A stretch of DNA of 38,454 bases from an uncultured Saprospirales bacterium (GTDB lineage Bacteria > Bacteroidota > Bacteroidia > Chitinophagales > JADIYW01), in the NCBI GenBank assembly GCA_938008535.1, contig CALLKF010000058.1, positions 1 through 38,454 of the forward strand, read 5' to 3'. Shown in pieces: positions 1 to 8,527 of the stretch; the first letter of the stretch is position 1, and every line of letters starts with the position of its first letter. Position numbers and translations under genes: made by a program. The notes beneath the pieces are model-generated. The model was not told the DNA's origin. It ran no database searches and saw nothing but the letters and a program-made list of their open reading frames with translations.

Positions 1-1910
1 ATGCTATATTACAAGGAACAGGAACAGGGCCACGTTACGGCTCTTATCATGACATTTTAAGCAACTCAGCAAGTTTGCAATATGGTGTATATAATGATAT
101 CGTTAACAACGGAACAGCCGACCACTACGGCGTTTTTGATACCTTAGGTGGTACGGGTAACGGTCAGCAATATGGTGTCAATACATTTATTACCAACACT
201 GGTTCAGGACAGCATTTTGGTATATCCAATACACTTTCAGGTGCAGGTACAGGTAACCAATTTGGTGTTAATAATTTTATTACCACTACTAATACTGCAG
301 TGCATTGGGGAACCCGAAGTGTATTATCAGGGAATGGAAGTACAAGATACGGCTCAGATGTATCATTAAGTGGAACAGGTACCGGAGTACAATATGGATA
401 TCATGCGGATATAAGTGCAGCAGGTAATTCAGAGCATTATGGTCTTTATAATTGGTTTAGAAGTACTGGTACAGGATATAAATACGGTACGCGTAATTTT
501 TTTGATGACGTAGTTAGAGGAAGACAATTCGCTAACTACAACAACTTTACATCTACTGGAACGGATCAGGTTACCGGTACATACAATGAGTTTGAAAGTA
601 GAGCATCCTTTAAGTATGGTGTACACAATGTGTATAGCTTGGCAGATTCCGGCAATTTCAATGGATTATACAATTTCATTGAGAATACAGGTACAGGCAG
701 TAAAGTAGGTTTATCAAACCTCTTTAATACGATGACAACCGGAGGGCAGATAGGTGTATCGAATAATATGTTTTCAACTGTTACCGGTACAGCTTATAGT
801 AATACAGGTGTATATAATAACCTGCAATCCAGAGCACCTATACGTTATGGAATCAATACAGAGGATATCGCTTCTGCACCAGGTGATTTTTACGGTGTTC
901 GCAATTTCTCATATGGTAGTGGTTTAGGGACTCGTTATGGTATGTATACTCGTTATACAGGTAGCAATGATTTAGCAGAACGATATGGCATTTTTGATAC
1001 AATTGCAGTACAAGGTGATGGATTAAACGTGGGTGTTCAAAATCATATTAATGGCACAGGTGATGGTGCTCTATACGGTATGCGTAACACTATAGGAAAT
1101 ACAGGCACAGGTATTCGCTACGGTACTCAAAATACATTTTCGGGTACCAGCAACGGAGATATATTCGCTACCAGAAACGATATAGACGTAACCGGCAACG
1201 GAGATATGTACGGATCGTATACAGATATCAGCGCAGGCGCAACGGGCACTGGTAATAAATACGGATACAGAGCATTTATTTCTGTAACAGCAGGCGGTAC
1301 ACAATATGGTATCTACTCCAACGTAACAAAAGCAGGCAGCTATGCCGGTTATTTTAACGGAGATGTCCGCATTGCATTAGGTGATTTATTGATGGCTGGC
1401 AACGTAATACCACAGACCAACAATACCTATGATTTAGGTACAACCGCCTTGCGCTGGAACGATGCATGGGTACAACGCAACGCATTCAACGGCTCTGATA
1501 TTCGTCTTAAAAAAGAGGTGAAAACTACAGCATATGGTTTAAAAGAAATCATGAAACTGCGTCCGGTAAATTATACCTGGAAAGATAATGATCGAAAAGA
1601 CTTAGGATTCATTGCACAGGAAATTAGAGAAGTATTACCGGAACTTGTTATGGAATCTAAAGACAGTATGAATACCTTACTGATGAATTATCAAGGTGTA
1701 ATTCCTGTCTTAGTAAAAGCAATTCAGGAACAGCAAAAGATAATTGAAACACAAAGTGCTTCTATCGAACAGTTAAAAGCAGAAAACAAAAGCGTTCAGG
1801 AAATCAAAGCTGCTTTAGAAGAAAAAGATAAACAATACATCGATTTGCAAAAGCAACTAGATAAAATAAACAAAGCATTAGGCATCGGTTCCGAAGTCAG
1901 AAAGGAATAA
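1..1910 (+). CDS. Repeat-rich surface protein with C-terminal S74 (endosialidase-type) chaperone domain, 5' partial
   Basis: The open frame enters from the left edge (first full codon at 3), so the start is outside the window; the TTG at 75 is only an internal codon. About 450 visible residues are an imperfect repeat of roughly 20 residues with cores such as GTGxxYGxxN and NTGTG, typical of beta-rich stacked fibre proteins. A segment LMAGNVIPQTNNTYDLG leads into a peptidase S74 domain with SDIRLKKEV; Ser (codon at 1494) and Lys five residues later match the known Ser-Lys autocleavage dyad of that family. The C-terminus is a coiled coil rich in E, K and Q. Family knowledge: S74 domains trimerise fibres and cut themselves off. 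Inference: a trimeric secreted surface fibre. The gene downstream at 2529 is a paralogue with the same plan. Confidence 0.85.
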   Translation, partial: AILQGTGTGPRYGSYHDILSNSASLQYGVYNDIVNNGTADHYGVFDTLGGTGNGQQYGVNTFITNTGSGQHFGISNTLSGAGTGNQFGVNNFITTTNTAVHWGTRSVLSGNGSTRYGSDVSLSGTGTGVQYGYHADISAAGNSEHYGLYNWFRSTGTGYKYGTRNFFDDVVRGRQFANYNNFTSTGTDQVTGTYNEFESRASFKYGVHNVYSLADSGNFNGLYNFIENTGTGSKVGLSNLFNTMTTGGQIGVSNNMFSTVTGTAYSNTGVYNNLQSRAPIRYGINTEDIASAPGDFYGVRNFSYGSGLGTRYGMYTRYTGSNDLAERYGIFDTIAVQGDGLNVGVQNHINGTGDGALYGMRNTIGNTGTGIRYGTQNTFSGTSNGDIFATRNDIDVTGNGDMYGSYTDISAGATGTGNKYGYRAFISVTAGGTQYGIYSNVTKAGSYAGYFNGDVRIALGDLLMAGNVIPQTNNTYDLGTTALRWNDAWVQRNAFNGSDIRLKKEVKTTAYGLKEIMKLRPVNYTWKDNDRKDLGFIAQEIREVLPELVMESKDSMNTLLMNYQGVIPVLVKAIQEQQKIIETQSASIEQLKAENKSVQEIKAALEEKDKQYIDLQKQLDKINKALGIGSEVRKE

Positions 1911-1983
1911 GCAAACCACATTTTTAACAAAACAAACTCTGAAAACAACAATTCAGTAGGATGCACGTTCGGTAAGTACATCC

Positions 1984-2277
1984 AAATGAGCATTTACATG
2001 CGCAGAATGAATAGTATGTTGTACCGAATAAAATATGTGTTGTATCAAATGAATAATTACGTGCGCCAAATAAAATGTGTGTTGCACCAAATAAATAGTT
2101 ATGTGCGCCAAATTAAATGTATGTTACAATAAATAAACAGTTACGTGCACCAAATAAAACGTATGTTGCACTAAATGAATAGTGATGTGCGCCAAATCAA
2201 ATGTGTGTTGCACCGAATAACAACGGTGTTGCACCAAATAAAAAGTGTTTTGCACAAAATCAACACTTACTTGCACC
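1984..2277. repeat. Tandem array of 14 degenerate 21-bp units
   Basis: Fourteen units of exactly 21 bp follow one another without a gap. Each begins AAATnAAT or a close variant and ends in TTGCACC or GTGCGCC; the two endings partly alternate, giving a weak 42-bp superperiod. The middle units (2047-2214) are best conserved. In the frame of the upstream S74 gene the units read as heptads such as QIKCVLH and QINSYVR, with in-frame stops at 2130 and 2172. Twenty-one bp is also close to two turns of B-DNA, so every unit would present the same face. Function is unknown. Confidence 0.9.
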
Positions 2278-2475
2278 AATTTATAGCTGAAATAAAACAA
2301 ATCATCTTTATTATGATCTGGATCTTTTCTTCCAAAGTCTGAATCGCATCTAATCAAGACATAATGACATCTTGCCATAATAAAATAGAATCTTGCACAA
2401 ATAAGTTTCCCTTTAAGATTAGTGGTAATTGTTTTGCACGAATTCTCAGTGAAAGTGACCATCTGCTCATACATA

Positions 2476-2506
2476 TTGATAAATATCGATATATTCATTA
2501 AATTTG
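2476..2506 (+). promoter_or_regulatory. Bacteroidota-type promoter for the 2529 gene
   Basis: TTG at 2476-2478 and TAAATTTG at 2499-2506 are 20 bp apart and fit the Bacteroidota -33 (TTG) and -7 (TAnnTTTG) consensus. The ATG follows 22 bp after the -7 box. Confidence 0.6.
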
Positions 2507-2528
2507 TCTTTAGTTAAAAAACCAGCTT

Positions 2529-5500
2529 ATGAAAAAAATCTACAAGCACATAAAAACCTTGTTTCTTATTTTTTCTCTATTTTTAGTTTTACAGCTACAT
2601 GCACAGAACGTCGGTATCAACTCAACTGGAGCAGCACCCAACGCATCTGCAATATTGGATGTTTCAGCAACAGATAAAGGTTTTTTAATTCCACGTGTGG
2701 CACTTACACAAACAACAAGCAATGCACCAATTGGAGCAACCATCATCACGTCATTATTAGTGTATAATACAGCAACAGTAAACGATGTTACACCAGGCTT
2801 TTATTACTGGAATGGATTGATTTGGATTCGCTTTCAATCTACATTAGATATCGATCATGATTGGTACGAAGTAGGCACAACGACAGCACCAGATGCTATT
2901 ACAGATGATATGTTTCATATGGGTTATGTTGCTATAGGTAAAAATACAGCGGCTTATCCATTAGAAGTCACAACTTCAGCGGATACCATCAGTATTAATA
3001 ATACAATGACTGGAGCCATAAATAATGAATTAAGAGCCAATAATGTAGCAATAAGCAATACAGGTTCTGGCAGACATTATGGTAATTTTGTAAATCTTAC
3101 AGGTGCAGGCACAGGCAGGCAATACGGTACATTTAATCAAATAAGCAATTCAGGCAACGCTTTTCATTACGGCACTTATAACAATCTGCAAGGCAACGGA
3201 ACAGGAAATAAGTATGGTAATTATACAGTAGTTGGTGGCACAGGAAATGCCTTTACTTATGGAAATTATACAACGATAACCAATTCAGGTAATTTTCCGC
3301 ATTATGGTGCATATAATGATTTAAGCAGTGCCAATACAGGAACACAAACAGCAATATTTAATTCTGTTGGTGGTACAGGTAATAATCAGCAATATGGAAT
3401 TTGGAATGATATGTCAGGTACAAATGCTGCTTGGAAGTGGAGTTTGGTAAATGCCTTTGGTGGCGATAATAATGGAGAAGAAGTAGGTGTTTTTAATACT
3501 TATGGTGGTGGTGGTACAGGACAAAAATATGGTGTAAAAACCCAATTGTTTTCAGATGGTACAGGCAATCACTACGGAAACTATGTAGATATGCAAGGAA
3601 TAGGAAATAATACCAAATATGCATACTACGCAACCATAGATAGTGTTGCAGCAGCAGGTACACATTATGGGTATTATGCTGATGTAACCAAATCCAATTC
3701 CTATGCTGCTTACTTATTAGGCAGAGTTTCCATAGGAAGAACTGTAGCGAATAATTATATCATGCCTCAAACACGAGGAACCAACAACCAAATTATTACT
3801 ACAGATGCAAACGGTAACGCACGTTGGGATAGTATCGGTAATTTAATTGATACCATTGCATGGCAAACAAAAGGAAATGCAGGTACAGTAGATGGTATAC
3901 ATTTCTTTGGTACAACAGATAATATTCCGCTCAACTTTAGACAAAACAATCAGAAAATTGCTCGCTTTGATAATATTGGCAGAAACTATTACATAGGAAG
4001 AGGTGCAGGCAGTAATCTAGGTGCAGGAAATATTGCTATTGGTGATTCTTCAGGTGCTGCATTTAGTACAAACAATCCATCCGTATTTGTTGGTTACAGA
4101 ACAGGTGTACGTACAACAGGACTTAATAATACATTTGTTGGTGACAGGGCCGGTGAAAATGTAACAACAGGAGATCAGAATTCCTACTTTGGTTTGTTTG
4201 CTGGTAGAAACAACACCGCAGGTAGTTTCAATACAGCAGTAGGTTTAGCTGCATTCGGAAATTCTTCAGGAGGACAAGACAATATTGCTGTTGGTAGACA
4301 AACTCTAAACTCAAATTCTACAGGATTTGCAAATATAGGTATAGGTTATCAATCTTTATATTATAATACTACAGGTAATTATAATACTGGTATTGGTTTT
4401 CAGGCTATGATAAATCATAAAATGTTTGATTTTAATGTAGCCATTGGAACGCAAGCAATGGAATCAGATACTTCCGGTTACAGTAATGTAGCTGTTGGTT
4501 ATCGATCGCTACGTCAAAATGTTAATGGTGTTGAAAATACCGCATTGGGTACTGGCGCTATGGAGTTTGGTGGTTCTTCAAATAATAATGTCGCAGTCGG
4601 CAGAAGTGCTATGCAGCAATATGGAACATCACAACGCAATGTAGCAGTCGGTTATCAATCACTTACCAGTCAAACTTTTACCAATGGTGGAGTCGCTTAT
4701 GATGGTTATAATACGGCAATTGGATATCAGTCTTTATTTGCAAATAATCCAACAGCTATCACAAATGCCAACAAAAATACAGCAGTCGGTTTTGAAGCAA
4801 GTAGAAATAACACACAAGGCACAAGCAATACAACTGTAGGTACCAGTGCGGCGAGAAGCAATACAACAGGTTCTAATAACGTAGCAATTGGCGATAGTGC
4901 GTTATATGCAAATAATCAAAGTGATATAACAGCAGTCGGCACAAAAGCATTGCGAAATAATCAAAGTACTTGGAATACTGCAGTAGGTGCATATTCTTTA
5001 TATAAAAATACTTCAGGATTTACAAATACTGCTATTGGTTATCGTTCTATGGTTGAAAATATAGATGGTTATAGAAATACTGTTGTTGGTGCCAATACAT
5101 TAGATAATAATACCAGTGGCTATCAAAATGTAGGGGTAGGGTATTATGTCTTAGATAATAATACACTTGGTAATACAAACACCGCAATGGGTTCTTATGC
5201 ATTACGTTTAAATACCACATCCAGTCAAAATACAGCAGTAGGACATGAGGCATTGTATTCTCAATCTTTCAATAATGGAGGTGCCGAATATGATGGTAAT
5301 AATACCGCAGTTGGCTTTCAGGCATTATACAGCAACAATCCGACTGTATTAGGAAATGGTACCCGGAATACGGCTATTGGTTTACAGGCATTATATAACA
5401 ATTCAATTGGTTACAGTAATACTGCTGTCGGATTCCAGACACAATTAAACAATACAACCGGCTATGGAAACGCATCTTTAGGCGATAATTCATTATCAGC

Positions 5501-6872
5501 TAACACACTTGGTGCACAAAACGTAGCCATTGGCTTTGCTGCTGCGTACAGTAATACAACTGCATCCAATAATATAGCAATCGGTACAGATGCCATGCGC
5601 ACTCAATCTTATAATAATGGTAATACAATATACAGTTCCTTTAATATTGGTATAGGAAGGAATGCATTATATAGCAATCAACCTACATCAACAGCAAACG
5701 GGATTTACAACGCCGCAATAGGGCATTATTCATTAGAAAATAATACCACAGGATATTATAATGTCGGTGTTGGTACAAGTTCTTTCAGAAGCAATAGTAC
5801 CGCTACAGATAATACAGGTCTTGGTACTAACAGCGGCTATTATGCAAGTGCTGGTTCTAATACATACATTGGTTCACATGCCGGTTTTGGTGTATCAGCA
5901 GCACTTAGTACCGGAAATGCAAATACAGGCGTCGGAAACAGATCATTAGGCTTAGTAAGATCCGGCGTTCAAAATACGGCAATGGGAGATTTTGCATTAT
6001 ACAATCTTTCAGACGGAGACCAGAATACAGCTTTAGGTGCCGGTGCATTAGATTATAATACAACGGGAAACAGAAACACAGGTGTCGGTTTTTGGACAGG
6101 CAGAAATGGTTCAACACCTTTTACCGGTTCTGATAATTTCTATGGCGGATATAATTCAGGTAATTTTAATTACACAGGAAGTAATAATACTTTAGTAGGT
6201 TCTAATACAAACGTTAATACATCTACACTAACTTATGCAACAGCACTTGGATCTGGTGCCACTGTAAACTGTAGTAATTGCTTGGCATTAGGTGGTAATG
6301 CAGCAGCCAACAGAACAAGAGTTGGTATTAATAATAACGTGCCAACGTTTATTTTAGATATTAATGAAATAACAAACACCTATGGTGGAGGAATTGGTTT
6401 AAGAACTGGTGGAAATAGCTGGGAACTTTTACATGCAAATACAACTAATTTTTGGTTCAATTATAATGGTGCTTTATCTGCTTGGATTAGTAGTGCAACT
6501 GGTGCATACACTGCCGTTTCTGATAAACGTCTGAAAGCAAATATTCGTCCAATGGAATCAATTTTAGATAAAGTGATGAAATTAAATCCATCGAGATATG
6601 AATACAACAGAAATAATCCAAACAAAATACAATCTATAGGTTTCTTAGCACAAGATGTACAACCTTTATTTCCAGAAGTAGTAAACAAACAAGAAATCGA
6701 AGATCCAAATTCAGAAATGAAAGAAGTATATGGAATTGATTATGCAGGAATGTCAGTAGTAGCCATCAAAGCTATCCAGGAACAACAAAAAATAATCGAA
6801 AAACAAAATGCAGATATTGAATTGCTTAAAAAAGAAATGGAAGAATTGAAGCAATTAATTAAAACCAAATAA
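2529..6872 (+). CDS. Large secreted S74 repeat protein (head-type NTAVG repeats)
   Basis: A 1447-residue protein. Residues 1-26 are a signal peptide ending HAQ. Next comes the N-terminal block common in Bacteroidota S74 proteins (NVGINSTGAAPNASAILDV, then GFLIPRVAL). Residues about 170-390 repeat NTGSGRHYGN-like units as in the upstream paralogue. Residues about 490-1250 are dozens of copies of an NTAVGxxALxxNTTG motif, which resembles the left-handed beta-roll of YadA-type heads. Residues from about 1325 are the S74 domain with SDKRLK; Ser1331 and Lys1336 are the predicted self-cleavage dyad, and GFLAQDVQPLFPEVV is conserved. A coiled coil closes the protein. The ATG is supported by the signal peptide and the promoter just upstream. 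Inference: a trimeric, self-processed surface fibre or adhesin; substrate unknown. Confidence 0.88.
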   Translation: MKKIYKHIKTLFLIFSLFLVLQLHAQNVGINSTGAAPNASAILDVSATDKGFLIPRVALTQTTSNAPIGATIITSLLVYNTATVNDVTPGFYYWNGLIWIRFQSTLDIDHDWYEVGTTTAPDAITDDMFHMGYVAIGKNTAAYPLEVTTSADTISINNTMTGAINNELRANNVAISNTGSGRHYGNFVNLTGAGTGRQYGTFNQISNSGNAFHYGTYNNLQGNGTGNKYGNYTVVGGTGNAFTYGNYTTITNSGNFPHYGAYNDLSSANTGTQTAIFNSVGGTGNNQQYGIWNDMSGTNAAWKWSLVNAFGGDNNGEEVGVFNTYGGGGTGQKYGVKTQLFSDGTGNHYGNYVDMQGIGNNTKYAYYATIDSVAAAGTHYGYYADVTKSNSYAAYLLGRVSIGRTVANNYIMPQTRGTNNQIITTDANGNARWDSIGNLIDTIAWQTKGNAGTVDGIHFFGTTDNIPLNFRQNNQKIARFDNIGRNYYIGRGAGSNLGAGNIAIGDSSGAAFSTNNPSVFVGYRTGVRTTGLNNTFVGDRAGENVTTGDQNSYFGLFAGRNNTAGSFNTAVGLAAFGNSSGGQDNIAVGRQTLNSNSTGFANIGIGYQSLYYNTTGNYNTGIGFQAMINHKMFDFNVAIGTQAMESDTSGYSNVAVGYRSLRQNVNGVENTALGTGAMEFGGSSNNNVAVGRSAMQQYGTSQRNVAVGYQSLTSQTFTNGGVAYDGYNTAIGYQSLFANNPTAITNANKNTAVGFEASRNNTQGTSNTTVGTSAARSNTTGSNNVAIGDSALYANNQSDITAVGTKALRNNQSTWNTAVGAYSLYKNTSGFTNTAIGYRSMVENIDGYRNTVVGANTLDNNTSGYQNVGVGYYVLDNNTLGNTNTAMGSYALRLNTTSSQNTAVGHEALYSQSFNNGGAEYDGNNTAVGFQALYSNNPTVLGNGTRNTAIGLQALYNNSIGYSNTAVGFQTQLNNTTGYGNASLGDNSLSANTLGAQNVAIGFAAAYSNTTASNNIAIGTDAMRTQSYNNGNTIYSSFNIGIGRNALYSNQPTSTANGIYNAAIGHYSLENNTTGYYNVGVGTSSFRSNSTATDNTGLGTNSGYYASAGSNTYIGSHAGFGVSAALSTGNANTGVGNRSLGLVRSGVQNTAMGDFALYNLSDGDQNTALGAGALDYNTTGNRNTGVGFWTGRNGSTPFTGSDNFYGGYNSGNFNYTGSNNTLVGSNTNVNTSTLTYATALGSGATVNCSNCLALGGNAAANRTRVGINNNVPTFILDINEITNTYGGGIGLRTGGNSWELLHANTTNFWFNYNGALSAWISSATGAYTAVSDKRLKANIRPMESILDKVMKLNPSRYEYNRNNPNKIQSIGFLAQDVQPLFPEVVNKQEIEDPNSEMKEVYGIDYAGMSVVAIKAIQEQQKIIEKQNADIELLKKEMEELKQLIKTK

Positions 6873-6873
6873 A

Positions 6874-6904
6874 TTTGCTTTTTAAATTTCAATGTATATA
6901 TTTG
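6874..6904 (+). promoter_or_regulatory. Promoter of the trp leader and trpE operon
   Basis: TTTG at 6874-6877 and TATATTTG at 6897-6904 are 19 bp apart, a full match to the Bacteroidota -33/-7 consensus. It begins two bases after the stop codon of the S74 gene. The expected transcription start falls on or within a few bases of the leader-peptide ATG at 6909, so the leader mRNA would be nearly leaderless. Confidence 0.72.
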
Positions 6905-6908
6905 CAAC

Positions 6909-6953
6909 ATGACAATAAACAAATTTTGGTGGTGGAACGGTAAACGACAATAG
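6909..6953 (+). CDS. trpL: Tryptophan operon leader peptide (MTINKFWWWNGKRQ)
   Basis: A 14-codon frame, ATG to TAG, with three consecutive TGG Trp codons at 6927-6935. It lies between a consensus promoter and an intrinsic terminator, upstream of trpE. In a random AT-rich spacer three adjacent Trp codons are very unlikely, and the position is that of the leader in classical ribosome-mediated trp attenuation. Expected role: when charged tRNA-Trp is scarce the ribosome stalls at the Trp codons and lets an antiterminator form; otherwise it runs to the stop codon and the terminator forms. There is no visible Shine-Dalgarno sequence, as is usual in this phylum, and the 5' UTR is close to zero. Confidence 0.82.
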   Translation: MTINKFWWWNGKRQ

Positions 6954-6996
6954 GCTTGTTCTAATTCTGTAACCAAATGTATTATATTAGCTCGCC
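6953..6996 (+). promoter_or_regulatory. Candidate antiterminator of the trp attenuator
   Basis: CTAAT at 6961-6965 can pair with ATTAG at 6986-6990, and GGC at 6953-6955 can pair with GCC at 6994-6996 across a small internal loop. The 3' side overlaps the left arm of the terminator (6990-6995), so the two structures exclude each other. A ribosome on the stop codon (6951-6953) would cover the 5' side, and a ribosome stalled on the Trp codons would leave it free. The pairing is my hand-drawn prediction and is modest in strength. Confidence 0.5.
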
Positions 6997-7016
6997 ATAA
7001 AAAGCGGGCTTTTTTT
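6990..7016 (+). terminator. Intrinsic terminator acting as trp attenuator
   Basis: GCTCGC (6990-6995) pairs with GCGGGC (7004-7009) through five Watson-Crick pairs and one G-T pair around an 8-base loop, followed at once by seven T (7010-7016). It lies 37 bp after the leader stop codon and 93 bp before the trpE ATG. Confidence 0.8.
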
Positions 7017-7040
7017 ATAACATTATTGCAAAATGAGAAC

Positions 7041-7070
7041 CGTCATTGCGAGCGAAGCGAAGCAATCTCG
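7041..7070. repeat. REP-like palindromic repeat (GTCATTGC...GCAATC)
   Basis: GTCATTGC (7042-7049) and GCAATC (7062-7067) flank GAGCGAAGCGAA; ATTGC and GCAAT pair. This purine-rich, GC-richer block stands out from its AT-rich surroundings and matches in form a family of short intergenic repeats common in bacterial genomes of this type. It lies between the attenuator and the trpE start, so it is transcribed in the trp mRNA. Confidence 0.7.
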
Positions 7071-7108
7071 ATTTGATTAAGAATGTCCAGAGAAAAAATA
7101 AAATAAAA

Positions 7109-8509
7109 ATGAAATACACATTCAATACAACGTATAAAAAAATAATCGCTGATATGCTTACGCCTGTCAGTATTTATTTACGCTTGCGTGCAAAATATAA
7201 AAACACCATACTTTTAGAAAGCTCCGATTATCACGGCGATGAACACAATTTTTCCTACATCTGCTTTCAACCAATAGCTGGCTTCAAAGTAGAAAACGAT
7301 AACTTCTTTACAAACTATCCAGATAAAACAACAAATGAAATTAATCTAAAAGAAAATAAACTAACCGATTGCATAAATAATTTCATAAGCCAATTCAACA
7401 CTCAACACTCACAACTCAACATTATTGAAAACGGTTTATTTGGCTATATGTCTTATAATGTGGTGCAATGTTTTGAAGATATAAAATTAGAACACACAGA
7501 TACCGAAATACCGATTGCACAATATTTTTGTTACCGCTACATCATCGCGTTCAACCATTTTAATCATGAATTATACATCGTAAAAAATGATGTTGAAGGT
7601 ATTGAATTTGATAATACTTCTTTAGATGATATCGAAGCATTCATCAAATACAAACCAATGCAATTAGATGGTTTCGCTGCGGAAAAAGAAAAGTCATCCA
7701 ATATCAGCAACAAAGAATATTTGCAAATGGTAGAAAAAGGAAAACAAGCATGTTATCGTGGTGATGTTTTTCAAATTGTATTATCACGTCAGTTTCAGCA
7801 AAAATATCGCGGCGACGATTTTAATGTGTACCGTGCATTGCGCTCCATCAATCCATCACCATATTGTTTTTATTTCGATTTTGAAACCTTCCGTTTAATG
7901 GGTTCTTCACCAGAAGCACAGCTCATTATCAATAATAATAAAGTCACCATTCATCCAATTGCAGGTACATTTCGTAGAACTGGTGATGATGCTAAAGATG
8001 CAGCACTCGCAAAAAAGTTGTCTGACGATCCTAAAGAAAATGCCGAACATATAATGTTGGTTGATTTGGCAAGAAATGATTTATCACGTGGAGGCAAAAA
8101 TACTAATGTGGAAGTCTATCGCGAAGTGCAATATTATTCACACGTTATTCATTTAGTTTCAAAAGTCACTGCAGAAATCGACGAAACTACCAATAAAATA
8201 AAGATCATTGGCGATACCTTTCCGGCAGGTACATTAAGCGGTGCACCGAAATACAAAGCCATGCAATTAATAGATACTTTTGAAAATACCAATCGTGGTT
8301 TTTATGGTGGTTGCATTGGTCATTTAGATTTTAATGGCGATTTCAATCATGCGATAATGATTCGAAGTTTTATGAGTAAAGATAATACGCTTACGTTTCA
8401 GGCAGGTGCAGGTGTGGTCGCAGATTCAGTTCCAGAAAATGAATTACAGGAAGTAGAAAATAAATTAGCAGCCTTAAACAAAGCAATAGAATTAGCAAAT
8501 ACTCTTTAA
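7109..8509 (+). CDS. trpE: Anthranilate synthase component I
   Basis: Converts chorismate plus ammonia (delivered by TrpG) into anthranilate, the first committed step of tryptophan synthesis. The ATG at 7109 gives 466 residues; an in-frame TTG at 7046 lies inside a REP-like repeat and is rejected. LLES at residues 35-38 is the Trp feedback-binding motif of TrpE. The chorismate-binding domain shows PIAGTFRRTG (about 282), DLARNDLSRGG (about 318), GTLSGAPKYKAM (about 374) and QAGAGVVADSVPE (about 430). It is the first structural gene after the leader and attenuator, and trpG follows after 18 bp. Feedback inhibition and attenuation would both act here. Confidence 0.97.
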   Translation: MKYTFNTTYKKIIADMLTPVSIYLRLRAKYKNTILLESSDYHGDEHNFSYICFQPIAGFKVENDNFFTNYPDKTTNEINLKENKLTDCINNFISQFNTQHSQLNIIENGLFGYMSYNVVQCFEDIKLEHTDTEIPIAQYFCYRYIIAFNHFNHELYIVKNDVEGIEFDNTSLDDIEAFIKYKPMQLDGFAAEKEKSSNISNKEYLQMVEKGKQACYRGDVFQIVLSRQFQQKYRGDDFNVYRALRSINPSPYCFYFDFETFRLMGSSPEAQLIINNNKVTIHPIAGTFRRTGDDAKDAALAKKLSDDPKENAEHIMLVDLARNDLSRGGKNTNVEVYREVQYYSHVIHLVSKVTAEIDETTNKIKIIGDTFPAGTLSGAPKYKAMQLIDTFENTNRGFYGGCIGHLDFNGDFNHAIMIRSFMSKDNTLTFQAGAGVVADSVPENELQEVENKLAALNKAIELANTL

Positions 8510-8527
8510 TGCATTAAAAGAAATAAA

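Larger units (their letters stand above)
1911..2528. other. Intergenic region of 618 bp between two S74 genes
   Basis: This stretch holds a 21-bp tandem array (1984-2277), then decaying copies of the same motif (TTGCACAAATAAG near 2393, TTTTGCACGAATT near 2433), then a promoter for the next gene. A minus-strand open frame of 124 codons (2498 to 2124) runs through the array, but it is open mainly because the 21-bp period is divisible by three, and I do not call it a gene. Confidence 0.7.

Noticed and set aside
1984..2277. CRISPR array
   Set aside because: Units are contiguous and have no spacers; there are no cas genes.
2124..2498. 124-codon minus-strand frame through the 21-bp array
   Set aside because: Its openness follows from the repeat period being a multiple of three; composition is low complexity and no start signal is evident.
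1..6872. Prophage tail-fibre region
   Set aside because: Although S74 domains occur in phage tail spikes, the second gene has a Bacteroidota signal peptide and there are no other phage genes.
7046..7108. Upstream TTG start for trpE
   Set aside because: It falls inside the REP-like repeat, and the conserved TrpE N-terminus fits the ATG at 7109.
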